From Flavobacteriales bacterium (GTDB lineage Bacteria; Bacteroidota; Bacteroidia; Flavobacteriales_D; Parvicellaceae): DNA of 46,483 nt. The notes under the pieces are model-generated. The model was not told where the DNA came from. It did no database searches and worked only from the letters and a program-made list of their open reading frames with translations. Below are positions 16,853-25,624 of this stretch, one piece after another (within the stretch, counting starts at the first letter, position 1; each line of letters starts with the position of its first letter). The stretch lies in the NCBI GenBank assembly GCA_029243225.1, contig JAQWSL010000051.1:1-46483 (forward strand), read 5' to 3'. Both the position numbers and the translations under genes were made by a program.

Positions 16853-16879
16853 TAATTTTGATGTTTTTATAGCTTTAAG

Positions 16880-17572
16880 CTATTCAGGCTTATCAGAGTT
16901 TGATTTAAAAACAAAACCAAGCCTTTTACCTGTCCTCATTCTCGAATCATCAATCATCTTGTTAACATCTCTGACACTTACTTCCTTTATTAAATCATAA
17001 TTTGGAACCAAAAGGTCGAAATCTAAACAATAGATAATAGAAGATTGAATGATTGATTTTAATTGATCTTTATCTAAAACGTTATTTATGAAATCGTTAT
17101 ATAAAAAGCCTAGTTGTCTTTTTCCTTCAACCATAAAATGATTTTCAAAATTCACAAAAATTCTACCTACCAAATAACCCAAATCATTACTTCTATTGTA
17201 CTTGAATGAATCATTCAGAAAATTATATACATTAATAATTCCGCAATACCCTCTATTTTCATTTTTAGAAAGATAGCTTGTTTTCCATAGAGAATTTTCT
17301 CTATCAAATTTAAAAACATTGGTATGCATCTGAAAAATTAATAAATCTCCTGCAACTCTAACCTGAGCCTCGTATTCACCAGTTTCTTTATATTCTATTA
17401 CTATCCTTTCGTCAACCTGACCAACTCTGCTGTTTAAATCATCTGCAATTTCTTTTAAAACTTGCTTTAAAATTTTAAAATTTAGAATAATGTTATTAAA
17501 TACATCTTGCTTTAAAACACTCTTTTCAGTTACAATGTCAAACATTAAGTCTTGACTCTCTTTATGATTCAT
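16880..17572 (-). CDS. Conserved hypothetical protein, cotranscribed with proS
   Basis: 230 residues, no signal peptide or membrane segment. The N-terminal half is helical ('VFNNIILNFKILKQVLKEIADDLN'), followed by strands ('IVIEYKETGEYEAQVRVAGDLLIFQMHTNVFKF') and 'RGYCGIINVYNFLNDSFKYNRSNDLGYLVGRIFVNFENHFMVEGKRQLGFLYNDF'. I do not recognise a named domain; the protein looks like a cytoplasmic family restricted to Bacteroidota. It starts 11 bases after proS ends, so it is in the same transcript. No function is proposed. Confidence 0.75.
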   Translation of the reverse strand: MNHKESQDLMFDIVTEKSVLKQDVFNNIILNFKILKQVLKEIADDLNSRVGQVDERIVIEYKETGEYEAQVRVAGDLLIFQMHTNVFKFDRENSLWKTSYLSKNENRGYCGIINVYNFLNDSFKYNRSNDLGYLVGRIFVNFENHFMVEGKRQLGFLYNDFINNVLDKDQLKSIIQSSIIYCLDFDLLVPNYDLIKEVSVRDVNKMIDDSRMRTGKRLGFVFKSNSDKPE

Positions 17573-17583
17573 TAAATTTTATT

Positions 17584-19059
17584 TTAATAAGCTCTTGCAA
17601 AAACAACTCTTTTTTTAGAAGGTTTACCAGAGTAAATACATTTACCGACTTCATCTTCAGCATCTAATAGAACACACCTAATAGTAGCTTTAGTTTTTTC
17701 TTTTATTTTGAGTTCTGTTTCTTTAGTTCCATCCCAATGTGCTAGAACAAAACCACCTTTCTCATCCAATATTTTTATTAATTCATCGATTGAATCTGCC
17801 TTACGAGTATTTTCATTTGTATAAAGTTTGGCTTTATCAAATAAATTTTCTTGTATTTCCTGAAGAAGAGATTCTATTTTAACTTCTAACCCTAGCCTAT
17901 CTACAGATGTTTTATCTAGGGTGTCTCTTCGTGCTAATTCAACTGTTCCATTCTCTAAATCTCTTGGACCTATTGCAACTCTTAAAGGAACACCCTTCAT
18001 TTCATATTCTGCAAATTTCCACCCTGGTTTTCTTTTGTCATCATCATCAAACTTCACTCTAATGTTTCTCTGCTTAAGTTTTGTAGAAATTTCATTGGCA
18101 ACCTTCGATATTTCAATTAATTGCTCTTCGCCTTTATAAATAGGTACAATGGCTACATGAATTGGAGCTAGTTTTGGAGGAAGCACTAAACCTAAATCGT
18201 CTGAATGAGTCATAATTAAAGCACCCATTAATCGAGTAGATACTCCCCAAGATGTTGCCCAAACATGTTGAGATTTACCATTAGCATCAGCAAAAGTAAC
18301 ATCAAAAGCTTTAGCAAAGTTTTGACCCAAGAAGTGAGAAGTTCCTGCTTGTAGTGCTTTTCCATCTTGCATTAAAGATTCAATACAATAAGTTTCAAGC
18401 GCACCAGCAAATCTTTCATTTTCGGTTTTTAAACCCTTTAAAACTGGCATTGCCATAAATTCTTCTGCAAACTGAGCATAAATGCCTAACATTTTTTCTG
18501 TTTCATCAATAGCTTCTAATTTTGTAGCGTGAGCTGTATGTCCTTCTTGCCATAAAAACTCAGATGTTCTTAAAAAAAGCCTTGTTCTCATTTCCCAACG
18601 AACAACATTTGCCCATTGATTAATTAATATAGGTAAGTCTCTGTAGGATTGTATCCAATTTTTATATGAATTCCATATTATTGTTTCTGAAGTAGGACGA
18701 ACAATAAGCTCTTCTTCTAATTTAGCATCCGGATCAACAACTACACCTTTACCATCTTCAGAATTTTTTAATCTATAATGAGTAACAACTGCACACTCTT
18801 TGGCAAAACCTTCTACATGATCAGCTTCTTTACTTAAATATGATTTTGGTATAAAAAGAGGAAAGTAAGCATTTTGATGCCCTGTTTCTTTAAACATTCG
18901 ATCTAATTCAGCTTTCATGTTCTCCCAAATTGCAAAACCATAAGGTTTAATAATCATACATCCTCTAACATCAGAGTGCTCTGCTAAATCTGCTTTACTA
19001 ACCAGTTCATTGTACCAGCTAGAGAAATCTTCTTCTCTTTTTTTCAACCCTTTTCCCAT
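17584..19059 (-). CDS. proS: Proline--tRNA ligase (short, archaeal/eukaryotic-like type)
   Basis: 491 residues. It charges tRNA-Pro with proline. It is the short ProS class without the inserted editing domain between motifs 2 and 3. Motif 1 region '[22 protein letters not shown]', motif 2 '[34 protein letters not shown]' and motif 3 region '[24 protein letters not shown]' are visible. The anticodon-binding domain follows from ~295 ('[14 protein letters not shown]') and a C-terminal domain ends in Tyr ('VVFARAY'), as in this class. A TAATTTTG box lies upstream. Confidence 0.96.
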   Translation of the reverse strand: MGKGLKKREEDFSSWYNELVSKADLAEHSDVRGCMIIKPYGFAIWENMKAELDRMFKETGHQNAYFPLFIPKSYLSKEADHVEGFAKECAVVTHYRLKNSEDGKGVVVDPDAKLEEELIVRPTSETIIWNSYKNWIQSYRDLPILINQWANVVRWEMRTRLFLRTSEFLWQEGHTAHATKLEAIDETEKMLGIYAQFAEEFMAMPVLKGLKTENERFAGALETYCIESLMQDGKALQAGTSHFLGQNFAKAFDVTFADANGKSQHVWATSWGVSTRLMGALIMTHSDDLGLVLPPKLAPIHVAIVPIYKGEEQLIEISKVANEISTKLKQRNIRVKFDDDDKRKPGWKFAEYEMKGVPLRVAIGPRDLENGTVELARRDTLDKTSVDRLGLEVKIESLLQEIQENLFDKAKLYTNENTRKADSIDELIKILDEKGGFVLAHWDGTKETELKIKEKTKATIRCVLLDAEDEVGKCIYSGKPSKKRVVFARAY

Positions 19060-19102
19060 TTTGGTATGGTATTTGTTATTTTTTTGTTAAATCATTGAAA
19101 AA

Positions 19103-19110
19103 CAAAATTA
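19103..19110 (-). promoter_or_regulatory. -7 promoter box (TAATTTTG) for proS
   Basis: On the minus strand an exact TAnnTTTG match lies 43 bases before the proS ATG, in the 130-base divergent gap shared with the repeat lipoprotein gene. On the plus strand a weaker TAACTTTA (19151-19158) lies 31 bases before the lipoprotein ATG. Confidence 0.4.
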
Positions 19111-19189
19111 ATATTATAAAAGGCTTTTAACATAAAATCATTAAACTTTTTAACTTTATAGATACGTTATTCATTTAAAACCAAAGATC

Positions 19190-20356
19190 ATGAAAACAAT
19201 TAATCACTTTAGCATCTTATTTTTCATTTTTATTTTAGCTTCTTGCTCTATGTCAAAAGATATGGCATATGAAGATGACATATACAGTTCTGATAACGGA
19301 ATCATTTTCTCAGACAACATTGAAAACTCAAATGAAGACGAAGATTATTACGATTCCCAATATGGTGATTTGTATGAAGATGATCAATACGAATTTAGTG
19401 GAGACAACAACACTAACTATGTAACAAACAATAATTATTACTACCCAACAAACTCAAGTAGATATAGTAGATACAGCAGATACAATAGATGTAATAGGTA
19501 TCAGCTAGGCTATTCTTACAGCAATAATTACAACTTTAATCATTGCAACTCATGCTGCGGGAACAATTGGTACTCTAATAACTATTATGGTTACGGATAC
19601 AATAACTATTACACCTATAATTATTATGGTTATTACGGTTATGGTTCCCCATACAACAATTACTATGTTAATAATTATTACGGTTATGGAAATGGTTACG
19701 GCTATGGAAATGGCTACGGTTATGGAAATGGCTACGGTTACGGAAATGGCTACGGTTACGGATATGGAAATGGCTACGGTTATGGAAACAACTATAACTG
19801 GACCAATAATGACAACAACAACAATTCAAGTGGTTCTTATTATGGTCACAATGGGTCAATAAGCGCTAATTCTTCTAATAGCTCTTCAAACAACAACACT
19901 AATGAAGACGATTATGCAGTTGTTATCTCAACTGTTAAAGGGAAGCCAATTGTCAACAATGGAACTTCAATAGGGTCTAGCAATAGTATTAATAATAATC
20001 CTTATACATTATCTAATCTAACTAATAAAGAACCTATTTCTTCACCTGTGTCAAATGACAAACCAAATAAACCAAGTAATAATACTCTGAAAAACATTCC
20101 TAATTCTAAGCCTTCAAGCACAATATCATCTTGGGATAAAAAACCTAGTAACAGCTACAAGCCAAGTAACTCTAGTAACAGTTACAAGCCAAGTAACTCT
20201 AGTAACAGCTACAAGCCAAGTAACTCTAGTAACAGCTACAAGCCAAGTAACTCTAGCAATAGTTATAGATCAAGCGGAAGCAAATCTAACAGCTATAAGC
20301 CATCGTCTAAACCTTCAACAAAGCCATCGTCCGGTAACAAATCAAGAAGAAGATGA
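19190..20356 (+). CDS. Low-complexity Gly/Tyr/Asn/Ser repeat lipoprotein
   Basis: 388 residues. The N-terminus is a lipoprotein signal (MKTINHFSILFFIFILASC, lipoprotein cysteine C19). After an acidic stretch (25-75, rich in Asp/Glu/Tyr) come an Arg-Tyr segment (R-Y-S-R-Y-S-R-Y), a small cysteine cluster (H-C-N-S-C-C-G), a Tyr/Gly/Asn-rich region with five G-N-G-Y-G-Y units (about 167-198), an Asn/Ser region, and four exact-length K-P-S-N-S-S-N-S-Y units (about 324-359), ending in a basic K-S-R-R-R. No folded domain is apparent; it should be surface- or periplasm-exposed and disordered. It overlaps the FadL-like gene by 4 bases (ATGA), so the two are translationally coupled and probably act together. 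Function unknown. Confidence 0.85.
   Translation: MKTINHFSILFFIFILASCSMSKDMAYEDDIYSSDNGIIFSDNIENSNEDEDYYDSQYGDLYEDDQYEFSGDNNTNYVTNNNYYYPTNSSRYSRYSRYNRCNRYQLGYSYSNNYNFNHCNSCCGNNWYSNNYYGYGYNNYYTYNYYGYYGYGSPYNNYYVNNYYGYGNGYGYGNGYGYGNGYGYGNGYGYGYGNGYGYGNNYNWTNNDNNNNSSGSYYGHNGSISANSSNSSSNNNTNEDDYAVVISTVKGKPIVNNGTSIGSSNSINNNPYTLSNLTNKEPISSPVSNDKPNKPSNNTLKNIPNSKPSSTISSWDKKPSNSYKPSNSSNSYKPSNSSNSYKPSNSSNSYKPSNSSNSYRSSGSKSNSYKPSSKPSTKPSSGNKSRRR
19688..19783 (+). repeat. 18-bp tandem repeat (5 units) coding G-N-G-Y-G-Y
   Basis: Five near-identical 18-base units of the type GGAAATGGCTACGGTTAT, with a 6-base GGATAT insert between units 4 and 5. Units differ only at synonymous third positions, so the reading frame and peptide are preserved. 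Repeat number is likely to vary between strains. Confidence 0.9.
20159..20266 (+). repeat. 27-bp tandem repeat (4 units) coding K-P-S-N-S-S-N-S-Y
   Basis: Four contiguous 27-base units; units 1-3 are almost identical and unit 4 has several synonymous changes. They are in frame within the lipoprotein gene. Confidence 0.92.
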
Positions 20357-21834
20357 AAAATTTAGCGCTGAAATATAATTTATTACTAATCATTCTCTGC
20401 CTTAGCTCTAGCTTTCTGTCTCAAAATGAAGAAGATGCCTTAAGGCTAAGTAATCTTCATTTTGGAGGAACTGCAAGATATATAAGTGTGGGAGGAGCTT
20501 TTGGATCTTTAGGAGCTGACATTTCAGTACTTAGTATAAATCCAGCTGGAATGGCTAGATTTAAAAAATCTGAATTCTCTTTTAGTCCAAATGTAACTTT
20601 ATCTGGTTCAAGTTCATATTTAGACTCTGCTTCAAACTCAACTATTTCTGGAAAAGAAAATTTAAATGTTGGTAGTTTCGGAATAGTTGGAGTTTCTAAA
20701 AACAAATCAGAAAATAATTCAAAATGGACTTCTTTTCAATTTGGTTTTTCATACAACAGATTGGCAGATTTTAATGAGAAATTTGAATTAAACGGTAATA
20801 GTAATTATTCAATGTCTCATGTGTTTGCTTTAAGGTCTAATGGGATTTCAACTCAAGATTTAATAGATTACGACCCATTTTATGGTGAGCTTGCCTATCA
20901 AACTTATATTACAGATTTTGATTCGCTTTCAAATAATTATCAATCTATAATGAACAGTCAAAGTATTGCTCATGAACAAACAACAATAAGAAAAGGTAGA
21001 GTTGGAGAATACTCCATAGCTTTTTCTGGTAATTATAACCAAAAATTTTATGTTGGAGGGTCAATTGGATTACCAAAAGTCCATTTTGAAGAAGAAAAAA
21101 GACATACCGAAACTGAGATTAAAGATTCTTCAGAATTTGAGCACAGTTTTACTTTTAACGAATACCAATTAACAACAGGTAATGGAATAAATGGAAAAAT
21201 TGGGGTCATTTTTCTACCCTCTAATTGGCTAAGATTTGGAATTGCTTACCACACCAAAACGTTTTACAACTTAAATGATTATTGGAACACTAGCATGAAC
21301 TCAGTAATTTCTGACTCTGAACAGCACAGCCATAATTCCATAGATGGCAATTATAATTATAAGCTAAGTACACCAAATAAATTAATAGCTAGTTCATCTG
21401 TTATTATTGCAAAAAAAGCGCTTATTAGCATTGACTATACTAGAATAGATCATTCAACTTCAATATTAAAGCCTAATACATTTTTTGGCTCTAATTATAG
21501 CTTTGAAGCAGAAAATAATGCAATTGACAGTAATTATAGAGTCTCCAATAATATTCAAATTGGAACAGAAATAAAAATTGGTGATTTCTACATGATAAGA
21601 GCGGGATTTTCTAGCTTTCAAAATCCTTTTTCATTTAACACAGACGCCACTTACAATAAAAACTCTTTTAGTGCTGGTTTAGGATATAGAAATAAAAAAT
21701 ATTTCATTGACCTTGGAGCAAGATATTCAACTTGGAAAGATAATTACTACATGTATGATTCAAGTATAGCTCCTGCATCAAGAATAGATAATAATGCCTT
21801 AAATATCACAGTAACTTGTGGATTTAAATGGTAA
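20353..21834 (+). CDS. OmpP1/FadL-family outer-membrane transporter
   Basis: 493 residues with a signal peptide (MKNLALKYNLLLIILCLSSSFLSQ). The mature N-terminus 'ARYISVGGAFGSLGADISVLSINPAGMARF' is the standard opening of Bacteroidota OmpP1/FadL proteins, and the remainder is alternating amphipathic strands ending in an aromatic residue ('VTCGFKW'), as expected of a beta-barrel. FadL in E. coli imports long-chain fatty acids; relatives import other hydrophobic compounds, so the substrate is open. Its coupling to the repeat lipoprotein upstream is the notable context. A hairpin follows immediately. Confidence 0.88.
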   Translation: MKNLALKYNLLLIILCLSSSFLSQNEEDALRLSNLHFGGTARYISVGGAFGSLGADISVLSINPAGMARFKKSEFSFSPNVTLSGSSSYLDSASNSTISGKENLNVGSFGIVGVSKNKSENNSKWTSFQFGFSYNRLADFNEKFELNGNSNYSMSHVFALRSNGISTQDLIDYDPFYGELAYQTYITDFDSLSNNYQSIMNSQSIAHEQTTIRKGRVGEYSIAFSGNYNQKFYVGGSIGLPKVHFEEEKRHTETEIKDSSEFEHSFTFNEYQLTTGNGINGKIGVIFLPSNWLRFGIAYHTKTFYNLNDYWNTSMNSVISDSEQHSHNSIDGNYNYKLSTPNKLIASSSVIIAKKALISIDYTRIDHSTSILKPNTFFGSNYSFEAENNAIDSNYRVSNNIQIGTEIKIGDFYMIRAGFSSFQNPFSFNTDATYNKNSFSAGLGYRNKKYFIDLGARYSTWKDNYYMYDSSIAPASRIDNNALNITVTCGFKW

Positions 21835-21838
21835 TAAA

Positions 21839-21860
21839 AAAGGGAGCTAACGCTCCCTTT
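21839..21860 (-). terminator. Intrinsic terminator between FadL-like and COG1579 genes
   Basis: AAAGGGAGC and GCTCCCTTT pair as a 9-base stem with loop TAAC. Read on the minus strand it is followed by a run of T, making it a terminator for the COG1579/Nif3 operon. On the plus strand it has only TTT then A, so it would serve the FadL-like gene less well. Confidence 0.75.
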
Positions 21861-21883
21861 AAAAAAAATAAAACACTAGATCT

Positions 21884-22669
21884 TTATTTCAAAAGTCTAG
21901 TAATTTTTTTATTTATTTTATCAAATTGTTGTGTAGCCAATTCAGCATCTACTAAAATTCTTCCACTGTGCTCATCTACAATTATTTTTTTTCTAGCTGC
22001 AATATCTATTTGCATTTGAGGCGGTATTTTGATAAATGAACCACCTGATGCTCCTCTTTCAACAGGAACAACTGCTAAACCATTCTTTGAAGCACCTCTA
22101 ATTCTCTTGTAAGCTCTTAAATACCTATCATCAACAGACTTTCCAGCTTTTTCAGATTCTTGAATTAATATTCCCTCTTCCTTTTCAGTTTCAGAAATAA
22201 TTTCTTTAAGTTCTTCTTTCTTCAGCTCCAAAGCACTCTTTTTCTGATTAAAAAGTTCTTTTGCTTCATCTAAAAGCTCTTGTTTACTTTCTATTTTGAA
22301 TTTATATTCTTTAATTCTTTTTTCAGCTAATTGCATTTCAAGATCTTGGTACTCCACTTCCTTGTTTAATGAATCAAACTCTCTGTTATTTCTAACTTTG
22401 TTTTGTTGATCTGCATATTTTTTAATTGCATCTTTAGCTTCAGCAATTGTATTTTTTTTATCGGAGATAGATTTTTCAAAATCTTCTAAATCAGATTGAA
22501 TTTTATCTACTCTTCCTGAAAGACCAGTTAGCTCATCTTCAAGTCCTTCTACTTCTAAAGGAAGTTCACCTCTAACTTCTCTCATTTTATCGATTTTAGA
22601 ATCAATAACCTGAAGGTTATAAAGTGCTCTTAATGTTTCTTCTGGTGATACTTTTTTTGTTTTTGCCAT
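21884..22669 (-). CDS. COG1579-type coiled-coil protein with degenerate zinc ribbon
   Basis: 261 residues. Residues ~15-175 form a long coiled coil (heptads rich in K/E/L). The C-terminal domain keeps the family frame 'VPVERGASGGSFIKIPPQMQIDI' and 'KKIIVDEHSGRILVD', but the positions that are zinc-binding cysteines in other members (C-x2-C twice) are S208, S211, D232 and S235; the protein contains no cysteine at all. I chose the ATG at 22669 (MAKTKKVSPEETL) over one 33 bases upstream, which would overlap the Nif3 gene. It follows the Nif3-like gene by one base. The role is unknown; the fold may persist without metal. Confidence 0.85.
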   Translation of the reverse strand: MAKTKKVSPEETLRALYNLQVIDSKIDKMREVRGELPLEVEGLEDELTGLSGRVDKIQSDLEDFEKSISDKKNTIAEAKDAIKKYADQQNKVRNNREFDSLNKEVEYQDLEMQLAEKRIKEYKFKIESKQELLDEAKELFNQKKSALELKKEELKEIISETEKEEGILIQESEKAGKSVDDRYLRAYKRIRGASKNGLAVVPVERGASGGSFIKIPPQMQIDIAARKKIIVDEHSGRILVDAELATQQFDKINKKITRLLK

Positions 22670-22670
22670 T

Positions 22671-23762
22671 TTATAAATAATTAATCGGATTTGTATTGAC
22701 ACCCGTTAAACGGATTGCAAAATTAGAAAAATTTTCTTTTAAACCATCAGATATTAAGTCAATTGTATATTGTTCGCTCTCAAAATGCCCAATATCTGCA
22801 ATTATTATCTGATTTTCTGCATCAAAAAACTCATGATATTTAAAATCTGCTGTAATAAAAATATCTGCTTTTAAATTTTTAGCACTGGAAAGCAAAAAAC
22901 TGCCAGATCCTCCACACAAGGCGACTTTCTTAATTTTATTTTTACAAATTGTGGTGTGTCTTATAACCTTAACATTCATCTTTTCTTTTAATTGGGCGAG
23001 GAATTCATTAGCATCTATTTCATTTTCTAATTCACCAATGAGTCCAGAACCAATATTAGAAGTGTTTTCTAAAGAATAAATATCGTATGCAACCTCTTCA
23101 TATGGATGATGGTCTCTCAACTGCTGCAATGTTGAGTTTAAAAGGTGTTTTGAAAGAATAACTTCAATTTTAACTTCATCTTCATGATGAGTCTCCCCTA
23201 CCTTCCCCACAAATGGGTTAGATTTCTCACCAGGTTTAAAGGTTCCTTTCCCTATAACATTAAAGCTACAATTTGAATAGTCACTTATGTGGCCAGCACC
23301 AGAACTAAATAAAACTTCTCTAATTTTTTCTGCACTTGCCATAGGGCTAAAAACAGTTAGCTTCACAAGTAAATCTTGCTTAGGTTTCAAAATTTGTCTA
23401 TTAACTAAACTTAGTTTATCAGCAATTTTTCCATTTACACCGTTTAAAACATTATCTAGATTAGTATGAATCGCAAAAATATTTATGTCATTTTTAATTG
23501 CCTTTATTACTGTTCTCTCAATATAATTAGAACCATTTATTTTTTTAAGTCCAGAAAAAATTATTGGATGGTGAGCTACAATTAAATTACATTTTAAATC
23601 TATAGCTTCCTGTACAACTTCTTCTATACAATCTAGACATACTAGAACACCTTCGACTTCTTTAGAAGATTGTCCAACTATCAATCCAGAATTATCATAT
23701 GCTTCTTGAAATTGAGGTGGAGCTATGGAGTCTAAATATTTTATTACATCTTTAACCTTCAT
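22671..23762 (-). CDS. Nif3-like dinuclear metal protein (YqfO type)
   Basis: 363 residues, the long form with a PII-like domain inserted in the middle (about 130-235). Metal-ligand motifs of the family are visible: 'LIVAHHPIIFSGLKK' near residue 60, 'IFAIHTNLDNV' near 100, and 'IADIGHFESEQYT' near 330. 'ALCGGSGSFL' and 'ADIFITADFKYHEF' are also typical. Often annotated as GTP cyclohydrolase I type 2, but the activity is not firmly established. Its start is 28 bases from the start of divergent lpxK, so the two promoters must overlap the opposite coding regions. Confidence 0.92.
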   Translation of the reverse strand: MKVKDVIKYLDSIAPPQFQEAYDNSGLIVGQSSKEVEGVLVCLDCIEEVVQEAIDLKCNLIVAHHPIIFSGLKKINGSNYIERTVIKAIKNDINIFAIHTNLDNVLNGVNGKIADKLSLVNRQILKPKQDLLVKLTVFSPMASAEKIREVLFSSGAGHISDYSNCSFNVIGKGTFKPGEKSNPFVGKVGETHHEDEVKIEVILSKHLLNSTLQQLRDHHPYEEVAYDIYSLENTSNIGSGLIGELENEIDANEFLAQLKEKMNVKVIRHTTICKNKIKKVALCGGSGSFLLSSAKNLKADIFITADFKYHEFFDAENQIIIADIGHFESEQYTIDLISDGLKENFSNFAIRLTGVNTNPINYL

Positions 23763-23790
23763 ATGTTTATTTTTGAATCAAATATACACA

Positions 23791-24834
23791 ATGAAAGCAT
23801 TGAGAATTATTTTGTTTCCCGTATCGATCATTTATTGGTTAATCACCAGTATCAGGAATTTTCTTTTTGACAAAAAAATATTTAAGTCAAATGAATTTGA
23901 CCTTCCAATTATTAATATTGGCAATTTATCTATGGGAGGAGCTGGTAAAACACCTCACTGTGAATATGTTATTGAATTACTAAAAGACAATTCAAAGGTT
24001 GCATTATTAAGTAGGGGGTACGGAAGAAATACCAGCTCATATATTGAGGTGTCAAACAACAACACATATAAAGATGTAGGGGATGAACCTCTTCAAATAA
24101 AAAATAAATTTCCAGAAATTACTGTTGCTGTAGAAGGCAAAAGAGTAAAAGGTGTTCTTAATCTTATATATGATCACCCAAACACAGAAGTCATTCTTTT
24201 AGACGATGCTTATCAACACCGTTCAATTAAACCTGGATTAAACATCTTACTCACAAAGTTCAACTCACCTTTTTACAAAGATTACATTTTTCCTGTAGGA
24301 AATTTAAGAGAAGCATCAAAAGGAAAAGAAAGAGCAGACATTATTATTGTCTCTAAATGCCCAAATGAAATTTCAGAAGAACAAATGTCTTTAATTAAAA
24401 GTTCTATTTCCTGTTCAACTCCAATTTTCTTTACTAAAATTAAATATGGTGAGGTAATTTCAGTATTTAACTCCTCAATAATAAAGCTAAATTCTTCTAT
24501 TAAAATATTGCTAGTTACAGGTATTGCCAATACCAGAGAATTAATTTTAGAACTGAAAAACCAACAAATAACATACAAACACCTTTCTTTTAGAGACCAT
24601 TATCCGTTTTCAGACAAAGATGCAGTCAATATTTCTGAAATATTTGATAAATTTGCAACTGAAAATAAAATCATTTTAACTACTGAAAAAGATGCAATGA
24701 GATTGAAAAGCATTGAAAAGCTCAAATCTTTACCCATTTATTTCATGTCTATAAAGATTGAATTTATTAAACAAAAAGATGATTTTGAAAATCAACTATT
24801 AAACTATGTTAGAAACAATAAAGAACACAGCTAA
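23791..24834 (+). CDS. lpxK: Tetraacyldisaccharide 4'-kinase LpxK
   Basis: Phosphorylates the 4' position of the lipid A disaccharide precursor at the inner membrane. The product has 347 residues. The N-terminal membrane anchor (~5-25) is followed by the Walker A loop 'GNLSMGGAGKTP' (44-55), 'LLSRGYGR', 'GDEPLQI' and 'ILLDDAYQHRSIKPGLNILL'. The ATG at 23791 fits family N-termini; an in-frame start at 23725 would overlap the divergent Nif3 gene. The last 29 bases overlap the start of the phosphorylase gene. Confidence 0.95.
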   Translation: MKALRIILFPVSIIYWLITSIRNFLFDKKIFKSNEFDLPIINIGNLSMGGAGKTPHCEYVIELLKDNSKVALLSRGYGRNTSSYIEVSNNNTYKDVGDEPLQIKNKFPEITVAVEGKRVKGVLNLIYDHPNTEVILLDDAYQHRSIKPGLNILLTKFNSPFYKDYIFPVGNLREASKGKERADIIIVSKCPNEISEEQMSLIKSSISCSTPIFFTKIKYGEVISVFNSSIIKLNSSIKILLVTGIANTRELILELKNQQITYKHLSFRDHYPFSDKDAVNISEIFDKFATENKIILTTEKDAMRLKSIEKLKSLPIYFMSIKIEFIKQKDDFENQLLNYVRNNKEHS

Positions 24835-25618
24835 CTTCATAAAAGATAAAACGAATTTTAGCCCTGAAATAGGAATAATTCTTGGAACAGGACTAGGAGG
24901 GTTGGTAAAAGAAATTGAAACAGAACATGTTATTCCTTATGAAGAAATACCTGATTTCCCTGTATCAACAGTTGAAGGGCACAGTGGTAAATTAATTTTC
25001 GGAAGTTTAGGCGGTAAAAAAGTAATTGCTCTTCAAGGTCGATTTCACTTTTATGAAGGATATTCTATGAGTGAAGTTGTATTTCCTGTAAGAGTTATGA
25101 AGTATTTAGGTATTGAAAAATTAATTGTTAGTAATGCATGTGGTGGTGTGAATCCGTCTTTTGAGGTTGGTGACATAATGATTATAACAGACCACATTAA
25201 TTTATTCCCAACAAACCCACTAATTGGTCCAAACATTAATGAATTAGGCCCTAGATTTCCTGACATGAGTGAAGCATACTCAAAAAAGTTAATAAAACTT
25301 GCAGAAGAAATAGCTTACGAAAACAAAATAGATGTTGTAAGAGGAGTTTATGCTGGACTAACTGGACCAACTTTAGAAACCCCAGCAGAATACTTTTACA
25401 CAAGAGCTATTGGTGCTGATGCAGTTGGCATGAGTACTGTACCAGAAGTTATTGCAGCAAGACACATGTCAATTCCTTGTTTTGGATTTTCTGTAATTAC
25501 TGATCTAGGCGTTCCTGGAAGAATCATTGAAGTTACACATGAAGATGTACAAAAAGTTGCTGAAAAAGCTGAAAAAAAATTAACTGTTATTATTAAAAAA
25601 ATGCTTTCAACAATTTAA
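24806..25618 (+). CDS. punA: Purine-nucleoside phosphorylase (trimeric type)
   Basis: 270 residues. It cleaves purine nucleosides with phosphate. Motifs of the low-molecular-weight trimeric class: 'GIILGTGLGGL' with the phosphate-binding region, 'VEGHSGKLIFG', 'LQGRFHFYEGY', 'VSNACGGVNPSFEVGD' and 'ADAVGMSTVPEVIAARH'. 'CFGFSVITDLG' near the end carries the position that contacts the base in this class. It overlaps lpxK by 29 bases in another frame and is followed 6 bases on by gatB. Confidence 0.93.
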   Translation: MLETIKNTANFIKDKTNFSPEIGIILGTGLGGLVKEIETEHVIPYEEIPDFPVSTVEGHSGKLIFGSLGGKKVIALQGRFHFYEGYSMSEVVFPVRVMKYLGIEKLIVSNACGGVNPSFEVGDIMIITDHINLFPTNPLIGPNINELGPRFPDMSEAYSKKLIKLAEEIAYENKIDVVRGVYAGLTGPTLETPAEYFYTRAIGADAVGMSTVPEVIAARHMSIPCFGFSVITDLGVPGRIIEVTHEDVQKVAEKAEKKLTVIIKKMLSTI

Positions 25619-25624
25619 TATTTA

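Noticed and set aside
19587-19862. Long open frames in other frames and on the opposite strand across the repeat region.
   Set aside because: They arise from the periodic sequence of the repeat lipoprotein gene; their peptides are monotonous Met/Thr or His/Asn strings and they lack a start context of their own.
20159-20266. A short array of direct repeats that could suggest CRISPR.
   Set aside because: The units are contiguous with no unique spacers, are in frame with a protein, and have no cas genes nearby.
21839-21860. Hairpin as a strong bidirectional terminator.
   Set aside because: The U-run is clear only on the minus strand; for the FadL-like gene on the plus strand it is followed by A-rich sequence.
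23725-23790. An upstream ATG that would extend LpxK by 22 residues.
   Set aside because: It overlaps the start of the divergent Nif3 gene, and family members begin near MKALRIILFP.
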